From NCBI RefSeq assembly GCF_025950095.1, contig NZ_JAPDDR010000002.1, positions 248,001 to 312,000 on the forward strand: a stretch of 64,000 bases of DNA. Reading direction: 5' to 3'. The translations under genes were made by a program, and so were the position numbers. Numbering within the stretch: the first letter of the stretch is position 1; the number at the start of each line of letters is the position of its first letter. A model generated the notes under the pieces. That model saw only the letters and a list, made by a program, of their open reading frames with translations, did no database searches and was not told the origin of the DNA. The DNA comes from Luteolibacter rhizosphaerae (GTDB lineage Bacteria; Verrucomicrobiota; Verrucomicrobiia; Verrucomicrobiales; Akkermansiaceae). This document shows positions 50,463-60,300 of this stretch, piece after piece.

Positions 50463-51740
50463 ATGGAAAGACAGCGGACGAATCCAGACCCCGGGAAGCT
50501 CGCCGCCACGTTTCCGCCGCTCTCGCTCCAGACCCGGATCGTCGTCCTCACCTATCTCGCTTACTTTTTCTACTACTTCACGCGCAAGCACCTCGGGGTG
50601 GCCACCCATGCCTTGGTGAAGGATGGTTATTCGGAGGACCTCATTGCGGCGGTTCAGACGGGCTACGGCGTTTGCTATGCCGTCGGCCAGTTTCTCAGCG
50701 GGGCGCTTGGCGATCGTGTCGGTCCGCGCATCGGGCTTTGCGTCGGCATGGTGTTGTCGGCCATTGCCTCGATCGCTTTCGGGATCTTTCCCTTTGTCGG
50801 GGTCCTTGCGATCGCCCTCACCCTGAACGGGCTGTTCCAGTCCACCGGTTGGCCGAACTGCTGCAAGCTGGTCACGCTCTGGGTCAGCGATGCGAAGCGG
50901 GGCAGGGTGATGGGGTTCTGGCTGACCTGCTATATTCTGGGCAGTCTGGCGGCGAACTTTTGTGCCGGCTACATCCTCGAGCAGTACGGATGGCGGCAGG
51001 TCTTCCTTTTCACCGGGATTACGGTGCTTGTCGTAGGTGTGATCCAAGGGCTTTTCCTGATCTCGAAGCCGGAGGACGCCGGCTATTCTTTTGGCGAACA
51101 GGAAGAGGGTGGCGAAGGAGAGGGGGGGGCTCGCGAGGGATTCGGGCGCATGATCCGGGAGCCTGCCGTGCTGATGCTAGGCTTCAGCTACACCGGCTTG
51201 AAGTTCGTGCGCTACGCCTTCTTCGCGTGGTTGCCTTACTATCTCGCCACGGCGGTTCACCTCGGCGATAGCGAGTCGGCCTATGTTTCGAATGGATTCG
51301 AGATCGGTGGTGTGATCGGGCTGCTAGGGGGTGGTTTCATTGCCGACCGCTTCTTCGCGAAGAACCGCTGTCGCCTCGCGTTCATCGCCTTGATCGGCAT
51401 GGTCTTCGCCTTGGTTGCTTACCGGGGCTTCAGCGCTTCATCGGGGCTGTGGGGGAATGTCGGTGGGCTGATGTTGATCGGCTTCTTCCTCTACATCGCG
51501 GATGCGATCGTTTCCGGCACCGCTGCGCAGGATATCGGTGGTCCCGGGAGCGCGGCATCCGCTGCGGGAATCATCAATGGCATCGGCTCCACCGCCCAGA
51601 TCTTCGCGGGCTTCCTTCCCATCGCGGTGAAGAAGCATTGGGGCTGGGACGGGGTCTTCGTCACCTTCATCGCCCTCGGGGTTCTGTCCTGTCTTGTGCT
51701 CCTGCCCTTGGCCTTGAGATCCGAAGTGCGCCGGAAGTGA
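50463..51740 (+). CDS. MFS transporter of the organophosphate:phosphate antiporter type
   Basis: An inner-membrane transporter of about 425 residues with 12 helices. YFFYYFTRKHLGV and LSGALGDRVGPRIGLCV belong to the GlpT/UhpT/PgtP family, as does STGWPNCCKLVTLWV. Members exchange an organic phosphate for inorganic phosphate. In this cluster the likely import substrate is a phosphonate, and the phosphate released by PhnA could serve as the counter-ion. That coupling is inference. A GTG at 50451 is an alternative start. The gene is 13 bases or less after phnY and closes the operon. Confidence 0.88.
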   Translation: MERQRTNPDPGKLAATFPPLSLQTRIVVLTYLAYFFYYFTRKHLGVATHALVKDGYSEDLIAAVQTGYGVCYAVGQFLSGALGDRVGPRIGLCVGMVLSAIASIAFGIFPFVGVLAIALTLNGLFQSTGWPNCCKLVTLWVSDAKRGRVMGFWLTCYILGSLAANFCAGYILEQYGWRQVFLFTGITVLVVGVIQGLFLISKPEDAGYSFGEQEEGGEGEGGAREGFGRMIREPAVLMLGFSYTGLKFVRYAFFAWLPYYLATAVHLGDSESAYVSNGFEIGGVIGLLGGGFIADRFFAKNRCRLAFIALIGMVFALVAYRGFSASSGLWGNVGGLMLIGFFLYIADAIVSGTAAQDIGGPGSAASAAGIINGIGSTAQIFAGFLPIAVKKHWGWDGVFVTFIALGVLSCLVLLPLALRSEVRRK

Positions 51741-51741
51741 A

Positions 51742-52485
51742 TCAAGCGGAGGGGTTCAGGATTCCCCGCGCCTTTGTCACCAGTTCGGCGTCCGCGACTT
51801 TCCGTTCGTATTCGCCCAGAATCAGCGTAGCGCCCATCGGGATCTCCGGCTTGCGGAACTCCATGGTGCTTTCCCGCAGGCTGCGCGCGGAGAGATGGAT
51901 CTGGTCCACGCCGGTCTGCGCGATGATTTCTTGGATCTGGTCCACGGTTACACCTCCGCCGGGAAGGATATCGATTTGTCCCAGCGCCTGTTCCATCAGG
52001 CTGGCGATCACGTCGAGGCCTTCCATGACCGTCGGCTTGCCGCCGCTGGTGAGCACCCGTTCAAAGCCGAGCTCGATCAGTTGGCCGAGGGCCTCGGGCA
52101 GATCCTTGCAGACGTCGAAGGCGCGGTGAAAGACGGCCGGAGTGTCGCCACAGGCATCTAACAGGGTTTCCGCCGCCGCGAGGTCGATCGAGCCGTCCGG
52201 CAGCAGGCAGCCGAAGACGAGGGCATCCGCGCCGAGCTCGCGAGCCAGCTCGATGTCCGCGCACATGGCGGCCAGTTCCTCCGCCGAGTAAACGAAATCG
52301 CCACCGCGCGGGCGGATCATCATCGCGATTTCTCCGGAGAACATCGCGCGTGCCTGCACCAGCATCCCGGCGCTGGGGGTCAGGCCGCCTTCGGTAAGGG
52401 AGGCGCATAGCTCGATGCGGTCCGCCCCGCCGTCGGCACAAGCTGCCACCGAATCGAGCGAATCCACGCAGATCTCCAAAATCAT
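51742..52485 (-). CDS. cutC: CutC-family protein
   Basis: A 247-residue TIM-barrel of the CutC family, with MILEICVDSLDSVAACADGG, DRIELCASLTEGGLTPSAG, MIRPRGGDFVY, FHRAFDVCKD, ERVLTSGGKPTVMEG and LPGGGVTVDQI. CutC was named for copper tolerance in E. coli; whether copper handling is its true role is debated. The start is ATG 52485. It converges on the transporter gene with a 1-base gap and is divergent from the acetyltransferase gene. Confidence 0.95.
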   Translation of the reverse strand: MILEICVDSLDSVAACADGGADRIELCASLTEGGLTPSAGMLVQARAMFSGEIAMMIRPRGGDFVYSAEELAAMCADIELARELGADALVFGCLLPDGSIDLAAAETLLDACGDTPAVFHRAFDVCKDLPEALGQLIELGFERVLTSGGKPTVMEGLDVIASLMEQALGQIDILPGGGVTVDQIQEIIAQTGVDQIHLSARSLRESTMEFRKPEIPMGATLILGEYERKVADAELVTKARGILNPSA

Positions 52486-52567
52486 GGGGCAAGCTTGCGA
52501 TCATCCCCGCGAGCCCGGCCATGAAATTCGCTTCGTTCGCCTGCCGGCATCCGCTTGAATTCCATCA

Positions 52568-53161
52568 ATGATTCCGGAGCGGCTCGAACTCCACTTGCGC
52601 GATGGCACGCCTGTTGTCGCCCGTCCGCTCACGCCCGGTGATCGGGCTTATGTGGCCGAGGGCTACCGCTTGCTTTCCCCGGATGCCCGCTACCAGCGCT
52701 TCTGGGTTCGCGATGGCCAAGTCATCGGCGATGCGATGCTGGACCGTCTGCTCACTGGAGATCTCCCGAATCACGCGATCTGGACCGTCTTCGATCCCAC
52801 CCGTGAGGGTTTTCCCGGGCTGGGGGCAGCCAGCTTCTGGCGCTCCAAGGACAAGCCCGCGGATGCCGAGATCTCCGCCACCGTGCTGGATCGGGATCAA
52901 GGCCGCGGCGTCGGGACGCTTCTCCTTTCGATCCTCTGGCTCGTCGCCTACCGCCATGGGATCGAGACCTTCACCGGGTACACCATGCCGGAAAACGTCG
53001 GGGCTCTCCGATGGATGCAGGCCACCGGCGCACAAGGCGAGTGGGACGGCTACAATGCCGTCTATCAATGGAAGCTCGGCGATCTCGATGCGATTCCGGA
53101 GGGCTCTGCCGGTGCGGATCTCGCGGCCCGGCTTGCGGATCTCGCGCCGCTGTTCCTCTAG
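52568..53161 (+). CDS. GNAT-family N-acetyltransferase
   Basis: A cytoplasmic acetyl-CoA-dependent acyltransferase of 197 residues. The acetyl-CoA pyrophosphate loop is VLDRDQGRGVGTLLLSIL (Q/RxxGxG/A). The central strands are AEISATVLD and FTGYTMPENVGALRWMQ. LTPGDRAYVAEGYRLLSPD is a segment often seen in Pat-like protein acetyltransferases, but there is no CoA-ligase-like domain here. The substrate is unknown. It converges on the LOG gene with a 4-base gap. Confidence 0.9.
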   Translation: MIPERLELHLRDGTPVVARPLTPGDRAYVAEGYRLLSPDARYQRFWVRDGQVIGDAMLDRLLTGDLPNHAIWTVFDPTREGFPGLGAASFWRSKDKPADAEISATVLDRDQGRGVGTLLLSILWLVAYRHGIETFTGYTMPENVGALRWMQATGAQGEWDGYNAVYQWKLGDLDAIPEGSAGADLAARLADLAPLFL

Positions 53162-53165
53162 CGTC

Positions 53166-53987
53166 TCAGGATACCGAGACGCCCTTCTCGCCCAGCACCG
53201 GCTTGGGATCGGGCAGCTTGTGGCGTCGCAGCCCGAATTGCCGGACCGCGTGGCGTTGCAGGTGCGCCATCGCTTCTTCCACGTCGTCGGTGAAGAAGAT
53301 GAGATCGGGATCGGAGGGGCTGATCATGCCGGCATCGGCCATGTGATAGACGAAGTCCATCAGGGGCTGCCAATAGTCTTTCCCCATGAGCACGATGGGG
53401 AAGTTCCGGATCTTCCCCGTCTGAATCAGGGTCATCGTCTCGAAGGTTTCGTCCAGAGTTCCCGCCCCGCCGGGGAGCACCACGAAAGCATAGGAGTATT
53501 TGATCAGGATCGTCTTGCGCGTGAAGAAATAGCGCATCGTGACCGAGCGGTCCACGTAGGGGTTCAGGTGCTGCTCGAAGGGGAGTTCGATGTTCACGCC
53601 GATCGATCTCCCGCCAGCTTCAAAAGCGCCTTTGTTCGCCGCTTCCATGATGCCCGGGCCACCGCCGGTCACCACCGTAAAACCGAGCTTGGCAATGGCT
53701 GCGCCGACTTCCCGCGCCATTTCATAGTAGGCAGTTCCCGGTTGAATCCGGGCCGAGCCAAACACGGTGACAGCCGGTCCCACGAAATGAAGCGTGCGGA
53801 ATGCACGGAGGAAGTCCGCCCCTACCCGGAAAATCGTTCCTAGATCATGGAGCCGGGACCGCGGACCGGCGAGGAAGCCGCTATCCGAGGTCTGCAACTC
53901 GAAGCGCTCTTCCTCGCGGATTTCCTCCTCGCTAACCTTCTGTTCGGGAGCGGGTTGGGGGACATCCGGGCAATTGGGCGGCGTCAT
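53166..53987 (-). CDS. LOG-family protein (cytokinin riboside monophosphate phosphoribohydrolase-like)
   Basis: A 273-residue TIGR00730/LOG-type protein. VVTGGGPGIMEAANKGAFEAGG and VVLPGGAGTLDETFETMTL are the nucleotide-binding and active-site signatures (PGGxGTxxE). It has an extended N-terminus (SEEEIREEERFELQTSDSG) typical of the longer bacterial LOG branch. LOG enzymes release adenine-type bases from their ribose 5-phosphates; bacterial members often act in nucleotide metabolism. The start is ATG 53987. The divergent gene with a membrane helix starts 114 bases away. Confidence 0.93.
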   Translation of the reverse strand: MTPPNCPDVPQPAPEQKVSEEEIREEERFELQTSDSGFLAGPRSRLHDLGTIFRVGADFLRAFRTLHFVGPAVTVFGSARIQPGTAYYEMAREVGAAIAKLGFTVVTGGGPGIMEAANKGAFEAGGRSIGVNIELPFEQHLNPYVDRSVTMRYFFTRKTILIKYSYAFVVLPGGAGTLDETFETMTLIQTGKIRNFPIVLMGKDYWQPLMDFVYHMADAGMISPSDPDLIFFTDDVEEAMAHLQRHAVRQFGLRRHKLPDPKPVLGEKGVSVS

Positions 53988-54101
53988 TGTCCAAGTTCTC
54001 TAACACGCAAAGTTGATTCGCGCCACGCCCAAACCCGCGTCATGCCCCCGGACCCGGGACTTGCCGCCTCTTCGCTTCAGTGCCACTTTCCGCGCCCAGC
54101 C

Positions 54102-55226
54102 ATGCTCCCGGAAAAGAGGAAAGAACCCGAAGAAAGCGAAGGAGGACGCGGAGGTTTTGAAGTCCGCGTCATCGGCGGGGGCACCTCTTCTTCCCCTGTC
54201 GCGGGAGGCAATGGGCTCGAAATCGGGTTCAACATCGGCGGAAGCAATCGCGGTCGCGCAGAGCCTTCCGACAGCGACGATCCCGTGGTCCGTCTCGAGG
54301 CTCCGCCCGAGGCGCAGCCCGCGCGTCTCAAGGCCACCAGCGATGTGGGTCCTGCCGTTCCCCGCGTATCTTCACGCCGGGACAAAGAACGTGATGCCCA
54401 TAAGTGGACGATATGGATGGCAGCAGGCTCCTGCCTTCTAGCCATCTTGGCCGTCGGGTGGAAGATCACCAGCAGGCGTGCGGGAGAGAAACCCAAGGAG
54501 GTGGCTCAGGAGCTTGCAGAGGCTCCGGTGCCCTTGGACCCTGTCACCGCCGAGCGAAATTACCTCTTCGATAACTTCGGGACTCTCTCGGTGGAAGCCC
54601 AGCAACTGCTGGAGCGGTATGCTGCCGCGAAGAATGCCGGCGAGGCCTTGCCCTTGATTCGCAATTCCTCCGCTCTTGCCGACCGGTTCACGTCGGCGTG
54701 GCAGCCTTGGGGCGCGACTCCTGCCTTCTCCCGCTCGGTCGGCTTGGAACCCGGAGTCGAGGAAACCTCTCCCCAGCCGGCGATCTTCATTCGTGGCGCT
54801 GCGGGCGATGCCAGACCCTTCGCCTTCTACTTCGTCCGCGAGTCCGGCAAGCTACGGATCGATTGGGAGGCGAGCGAGGGTCGCGGGGATTTGACCATTG
54901 CCGATCTGGAGTCCGGCTCCGGGGCAGTCGACGCCACCGTGCGGGCCAACATCAGTCCCGCCAACTATTTCACGGTCGCTTTTCCCGAGTCCTCTTTCCG
55001 CTCGTATCAACTGTCGGATCTGGGCGACCACCACGGTATCTGGGCTTTCGCTCCCATCGAGTCGGAGGCGGCGCGGATCCTGACCCGGAATCTCAATGAA
55101 GATTCCCTGATTCTTGCGGAAGGGGCCTCTTCGAGGGCGACGCTGAAAATCACCCGCCGTACGGTGGACGGCGCGAATTTCTTTCTGATCACGGACTTGC
55201 TTCACAATGGCTGGGTCTCCCCTTAG
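54102..55226 (+). CDS. Membrane-anchored protein, paralogue of the downstream gene product
   Basis: A protein of about 374 residues. A long Gly/Ser-rich disordered N-terminus (VIGGGTSSSPVAGGNGLEIG) precedes one membrane helix (WTIWMAAGSCLLAILAVGW, about residues 105-123). An extracytoplasmic domain follows, with LRIDWEASEG and a C-terminal FFLITDLLHNGWVSP. The outside domain shares its pattern with the next gene product: a helical first half, an xIDWxA strand and a KI/LI..LL..W end. No family is recognised. An upstream ATG at 54042 is possible but less likely. The 3' end overlaps the next gene by 20 bases. Confidence 0.75.
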   Translation: MLPEKRKEPEESEGGRGGFEVRVIGGGTSSSPVAGGNGLEIGFNIGGSNRGRAEPSDSDDPVVRLEAPPEAQPARLKATSDVGPAVPRVSSRRDKERDAHKWTIWMAAGSCLLAILAVGWKITSRRAGEKPKEVAQELAEAPVPLDPVTAERNYLFDNFGTLSVEAQQLLERYAAAKNAGEALPLIRNSSALADRFTSAWQPWGATPAFSRSVGLEPGVEETSPQPAIFIRGAAGDARPFAFYFVRESGKLRIDWEASEGRGDLTIADLESGSGAVDATVRANISPANYFTVAFPESSFRSYQLSDLGDHHGIWAFAPIESEAARILTRNLNEDSLILAEGASSRATLKITRRTVDGANFFLITDLLHNGWVSP

Positions 55227-56346
55227 CAAGATGCCCGTGAGCGAGATTCCCGGTGCGTGGTTCCATTGCTGCCATTGCGGCAAGCTATTCAAGGCGCCTG
55301 CCGATCCGGACACCCGCGGACCCTGCGCGGAGTGCGGTCATGATCCGGTGACAGGAGCGGAGCTCCAAGCCGATTCCGACACGTCCGCGCGCGTCCTTCG
55401 CAGGGTGCGGAAGCACGGGGAGTCCTCGCACCACCATCAGCACAAGGCCAAGCGCAGCCGACATGCACGCAAGAAGGCCCGCGTGCTCATGTATTTCGTG
55501 GCGGCTTGGGTGGCCCTCGTTGCCTTCGCCGCCATTTTCCTCAAGCGTGGTTCCACCGCCGCCCCCACCCCTGCTCCCGATTATGTGGAGAAGAGCGATG
55601 CGCCTTCGATCGACGATCTCCAATTTCTTCAGGATCACATGGAGGAGTGCTCCGATCGCGTCGTGGCTTTCCTCAATTCGACGGATGCCGCGGGGCGTGC
55701 CCAGCAGGTGCTCCGTGCAGAGCAGCTCATTCCGCGGATGACCCGGTACTATGAGTTGAACCCCGCCCTCCCGGTTCAGGAGAATTTGAGCCTTCCTTAT
55801 CAGGGGATGATCAAGACTTCCGCGGGGCCCGCAATCGAATCCATCTGGCGTCGCGGCAATGGCGAGCTCCTTGAAGCGGTCTTCTTCGAGGAGAAGGGTG
55901 AATGGAAAATCGATTGGGATGCGATGGTCCGCTATAGCTCGGAGCCTTGGGCTCTTTTCCTCGCCGCCCAAGGACCCGGAGAAGGTGAGTTCCGTTTGCT
56001 CGCACGCGAGCGCGTCGGCGCCGGTGGCCACAACGATGAAAGCATCGGTCTGGTGCTCTACCGGCAGCGCCCCGGCTTCCCCGGTGAGACCCTCAATCCC
56101 TCTCCGGAAGTTCGCGTCGTTCGTGCCAGCGCCCTCGGCCGCGCCATCGAAGACGCCTTCAAAGCCCGGCAGGAAAAAGTTGCCCCCTTCGGGAGCAAAG
56201 CCTTCGAGAACGATCCGGATGGCATGATCCGTCTTCGTGTGAAGATGAGCCGCAGCGGCGACGAAACCCGCGTCTTCAAGATCGAGGAACTCCTCGCGAC
56301 CCACTGGCTCGATCTTCCGTCTACCCCGATCAAGGCCGGCGAGTAA
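55207..56346 (+). CDS. Zinc-ribbon membrane protein, paralogue of the upstream gene product
   Basis: A 379-residue protein. An N-terminal zinc ribbon (CCHCGKLF with CAECGHDP, about residues 21-45) lies in the cytoplasm. A His/Lys/Arg-rich stretch (SSHHHQHKAKRSRHARKKA) leads to one membrane helix (VLMYFVAAWVALVAFAAIFL). The extracytoplasmic domain carries EWKIDWDAMVRYSSEPW and RVFKIEELLATHWLDLP, matching the pattern of the upstream gene product. The pair may sense or transduce something across the membrane, but no catalytic motif is seen. An ATG at 55231, just after the upstream stop, is an alternative start, so translation may be coupled. Confidence 0.75.
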   Translation: MAGSPLSKMPVSEIPGAWFHCCHCGKLFKAPADPDTRGPCAECGHDPVTGAELQADSDTSARVLRRVRKHGESSHHHQHKAKRSRHARKKARVLMYFVAAWVALVAFAAIFLKRGSTAAPTPAPDYVEKSDAPSIDDLQFLQDHMEECSDRVVAFLNSTDAAGRAQQVLRAEQLIPRMTRYYELNPALPVQENLSLPYQGMIKTSAGPAIESIWRRGNGELLEAVFFEEKGEWKIDWDAMVRYSSEPWALFLAAQGPGEGEFRLLARERVGAGGHNDESIGLVLYRQRPGFPGETLNPSPEVRVVRASALGRAIEDAFKARQEKVAPFGSKAFENDPDGMIRLRVKMSRSGDETRVFKIEELLATHWLDLPSTPIKAGE

Positions 56347-56352
56347 GATCGA

Positions 56353-57249
56353 TCAGCCCAGCCCGACCCTCATCGCCGAAACCGGATCCGCTCCCGGGAA
56401 CCAGATCTGGAAGGCTTTCACCCCTTGGTGAAGCAGCATCGCCTTGCCCGTCCCGACCCGGGCTCCCGCCGCGCGTGCCGCTTCCTGAAAGGCTGTGCCC
56501 GGCCGGTAGACCGTATCGTAGACCGCCAGCCCTTCGCGGAAACACCCGGCAGGAAGCGGCGAGCCATCGCCCTCCTTCAGCCCCAGCGACGAAGTATTCA
56601 CGATCAGATCAATTTCCCTGGCCTGCTTTGCCAAGCCACCCTGATCCAAGCCGGCCGTGAGGATCTCGGTTCCCCCGTGGTGCCGGTGAAGCCTGCTGGC
56701 CAACTCCTCGATCTTGTCCAGAGTCCGGTTTACCAGCACCAGCTTCGCCACGCCCTTCCGCGCGCAGTGGACCGCGATCGCGCCACCGGCACCCCCGCCC
56801 GCGCCCACGATCAGCACGCGAGCGCCGAGGAGCTCTACCCCCAAGGTCTCGCGCACGGCCTCTTCAAATCCGTAGCCATCCGTGTTGTAGCCCTTCGCCT
56901 CGCCGTCCTGGAATACCACCGTATTCACGGCGCCCATCTCCGCGGCACCGCCATCCAGCGTCTCGCAAGCCGCCAGCGCTTCGAACTTGTGCGGCACCGT
57001 CACATTGCAGCCGATGAAACCGAGCTCTTTCATTCGCGCGAAGGCCCGGCCCACCTGGTCCGGCTCTACCTCCAGCTTGATGTAGCGCGCGTCGATCCCC
57101 GCCCCATCCAGCGCAGGCTGGTGCATGTGCGGTGACAAGGAATGCGCCACCGGATAACCGATTACCGCCAGGCGGGCAGGCTTCTCCTTTCCGGCATCCA
57201 GGTGTTCGCGGGATACGAGATCCTTTAGCGTGTACAGCGTGTCGTCCAT
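56353..57249 (-). CDS. aroE: Shikimate dehydrogenase AroE
   Basis: Reduces 3-dehydroshikimate to shikimate with NADPH in aromatic amino acid synthesis. Motifs: VIGYPVAHSLSPHMHQPAL (shikimate binding), GCNVTVPHK (catalytic Lys), YNTDGYGFEEAV (catalytic Asp), VLIVGAGGGAGGAIAVHC (NADP fold), and NRTLDKIEELA for the NADP phosphate. The start is MDDTLYTLKD at 57249. A TTG at 57261 is open but adds only MRPR. It lies downstream of the large surface protein gene on the same strand, separated by a terminator, so it should have its own promoter. Confidence 0.94.
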   Translation of the reverse strand: MDDTLYTLKDLVSREHLDAGKEKPARLAVIGYPVAHSLSPHMHQPALDGAGIDARYIKLEVEPDQVGRAFARMKELGFIGCNVTVPHKFEALAACETLDGGAAEMGAVNTVVFQDGEAKGYNTDGYGFEEAVRETLGVELLGARVLIVGAGGGAGGAIAVHCARKGVAKLVLVNRTLDKIEELASRLHRHHGGTEILTAGLDQGGLAKQAREIDLIVNTSSLGLKEGDGSPLPAGCFREGLAVYDTVYRPGTAFQEAARAAGARVGTGKAMLLHQGVKAFQIWFPGADPVSAMRVGLG

Positions 57250-57299
57250 CCGTGGCCGCAAACCATGAAGACGCCATCCACCCTCGTCAACCGGACGTG

Positions 57300-57334
57300 A
57301 AAAAGCCGCCGCCGGGCAAACCCGACGACGGCTG
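57300..57334 (-). terminator. Rho-independent terminator after the LamG/PA14-like gene
   Basis: On the minus strand, AGCCGTCGTCGGG (57334-57322) pairs with CCCGGCGGCGGCT (57317-57305) in a 13-bp stem including two G-T pairs, loop TTTG, followed by TTTTT (57304-57300). It lies 28 bases after the stop codon of the gene at 57362. Confidence 0.88.
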
Positions 57335-57361
57335 GTTTATTGTTCCAACGGTGCCAAATCC

Positions 57362-60300
57362 TCAGGGCTGACGAACGCGAAGGAAAATCTTCGACTGTCC
57401 GTTCAGCGCCGGGAAGCTCGACAGATTCACCGAGACGGGAGTGCTCGTGCCGGTTCCCGTCACGCTCGCCACCACCGTCGTCCAGGAGGACAGGTTGGTC
57501 GATGCCTCCACGGAATAGTTCACCCCGTTCTGCGAACCGAAGTTGAACTGTGCGGTCGTCGGCGGTCCCTTGCTCACCACCAGGTTGCTGATGACGAAAC
57601 CAGGAGGCGTCGCCGCTCCCTGCTGCACCAGCGGTAATCCGGGGCTCTGGTTGATGGTGCTATTTCCGCCCTTCACCAGCAGCGGCAGCACCGCGCTCGG
57701 ATCCAGCGGGCCCTTCGCTCCATAAACTTCCCAGTAGAATCCGCCCCCGACCTCGAAGACGAGGGTCTGGATGCGGTACTGCCCGACGTTCAGCGGCACG
57801 CTGATGATCGTGCGGCTGTTGCCCGTCGGCGTATCCACGCGGATCGCGTTGTTCACGCTGCTGCCCGGCGCTTGTCCGATCACGGCATTCGCCGGCAGGT
57901 TCGTGGCCAGGATGCCGCTGATCACCGGATCGGTCGTGCCGTTGTGTCCGTAGATGTAGAGGTAGCCACCATCGTCTCCTTGGAACCCGAAGTGATAGGT
58001 GCCCGCTTCGGTGATGTTCACGATACCCGTGGCCCGGATCGAGAAGTCATTCTCCGGATCGGGCGTATTGAAGGGCCATGGATTGGTTCCCGCATACACG
58101 TTCTGCGAGCCGTCCTGCGGATCGAAGAAGTCGAGTTTGTCCCAAGTGCTGGTCTTGTTGGCCGGCGCGGTGGGATCGGCCAAGGTTTCGTTGATGCGCT
58201 GTTCGGCACCCGCGATGTTGTTATCGTAGAAGCCGACTTCACCGGTCTCCACCGTCCATCCCGGATCGGCGATTCCCGGAACCAACACGGTAGGAGTCAC
58301 CGGAGCGAAGCCCACCAGTTGGAAGCCGTTCGGCGGATTCGTTCCGTGCGGCCATGAGCCCGCCGCGGCCGTCAGCTCGTGGTAGTAACCGCCGGTCTGC
58401 TCCAGGTGGATGTAGTCGAGATCATAGGTGCCCACTGCCAGATTGATGATCCCGCGGGTGTTTGAATTCCCCGTGCCACCGTTAAAGAACAGCTCGTTGG
58501 GATTCGACATCTCGAACTTCCCGTCGCCGCCGTTGTTGTCACCTTGCGTGGCGCGGGAGAAGCTGGGGTCGGATCCGCCGTTGGTGGCCTTGATCCGCAG
58601 CATGAAGCCATCGTCACCCTGCGCCCAGAAGGTATAGGGTCCCGCGGTCGTGATGTTGATGCGCCCCTTCGCGGAGGTCACCACACGATCTTCCGCCACG
58701 TTGGTATCGCCGGGGAAGGGGAGATCGCCCGGGATCAGGCCACCACCGCCATCGTTCGGATCGCGATGGTTCATGTAGGGCATCTGGGCGTCCGTTGTGA
58801 TGCCATCGGCCGGGGTGCGTGTCGTCGCTGCCAGGAAGTTGCTCGCATCCCAAGTGCTGCCGTATTCTCCCGCGTCGCGATAGACGCGCGCGCCGAAGCC
58901 ATTGTTCGTTCCTGCCGGCCCGGGCAGGTTGGCGAGGTGCCGCTCTTGATACGGTGGCACCGCCGGATTGCTCGGCGTGCCGACCAGCGACCAGGTATTG
59001 GTATCGCGGTCGGTGCTGAATCCGCCTTGGGCCCATGCGACCTCGTAGAAGCCGCCGCCGCCGCCGTCCCAGCCCAGATACTCGATGTTGTAGGTCCCTG
59101 CCGCGTCGAACTGATACACGCCGCGCGAGTTCGAGTCCCCGGTGCCGCCGTCGCGGTAGAGCGTCTGGCTGTCGCCAAGATCGATGTTGCCCTCGCCGCC
59201 GGTCGAGACGAAGCGTCCGCCACCCGCGCCCGTGACGCGCATGGCGAAGCCGTCGTCGCTATGCACGGAGAAGGTGTAGAGTCCCGCTGCCGGAATCGAA
59301 ACCTGCGTCTTGCCCACCACGATGAACTCTTGGTCACCGGCGGCATTCGTCAGGATCGGCAGGTCGTTGTTGAAGTTGCCGACCTGCGTGATGTTGTTCG
59401 TATCCGGGTCCCGGTGATTGAAGACCGGTGCACTACCAGTGACCGGGGTCGGTGGGGTCGCTCCGGTCAAGATGCCCAAGGCCCCTGCGATGTCACCGGT
59501 GCCCCCGGGGCTTTCGCTGATGCCCCAAGTGCCCACGCTCCCTGCAGTGCCAGGCACGCTTGCCGGGAGGCGCGGGGTGCTCGCGGTACCGAAGAAGGTT
59601 TGCTCGGTGTTTGCCGTGCGCGGCACGGTCAGCTCGAAGTTATAGGCGGTATTCAGCGTCTGCGTGCTGGTGTAGGACACGGTCGTCTGTCCCGCCGCCT
59701 GGCTCACGCTGATGTTGGCCTCCGGCACCTCCACTCCAGCGATGAACAGCCGGTAGGACCCCGGCGTCTGTGCTGCGGCGGTGGACCCGGTCGTGTTCTT
59801 GACCACAAAGGAGCCACCCGTGGTGGTCACGGTAGAGGAGGCAAGTTCCAGCGGGCCGAAGTAGGTCGTCCGCAGGGAATTGTAGAGCGTGGTCGCATTC
59901 GCGGATTCGTCGGTATTGTACATCCGCACCTCGGCGATTCGCCCGAAGAAAGGCCCGTTCCCGTTCTCGGTCATGGCTCCGATCGCAAACTTCCCGCCTA
60001 CCCGTGGAATCGGGGAGACAAAGTAGTCGGAGTCCACTTGATTGCCGTTCACGAAGAGACGCTGCGTGCTGCCATTCCATGTGAAGATCGCGATCTGCGG
60101 TTCCGGGATACCGCGGGCCTTCGAGAACATCGTGATGTCCGGTCCGCCCGTTCCCGCCGCCACGCGGTCGTTGTTCCAGCCCAGTCCCCAGTCACCGCCG
60201 GAGCCGCCCTGTTCCATGCCGAGCAGGCCGCTGCTCTCCCACCAGGACCCCCCGGTATTGCCGGTGCCCTGCGGTTCAAAGACGACCACCAGCGTCATCG

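Noticed and set aside
13187-52158. Recurring CTAACAG heptamer in genes and gaps
   Set aside because: About seven copies seen, close to what base composition alone predicts, with no strand or position bias.
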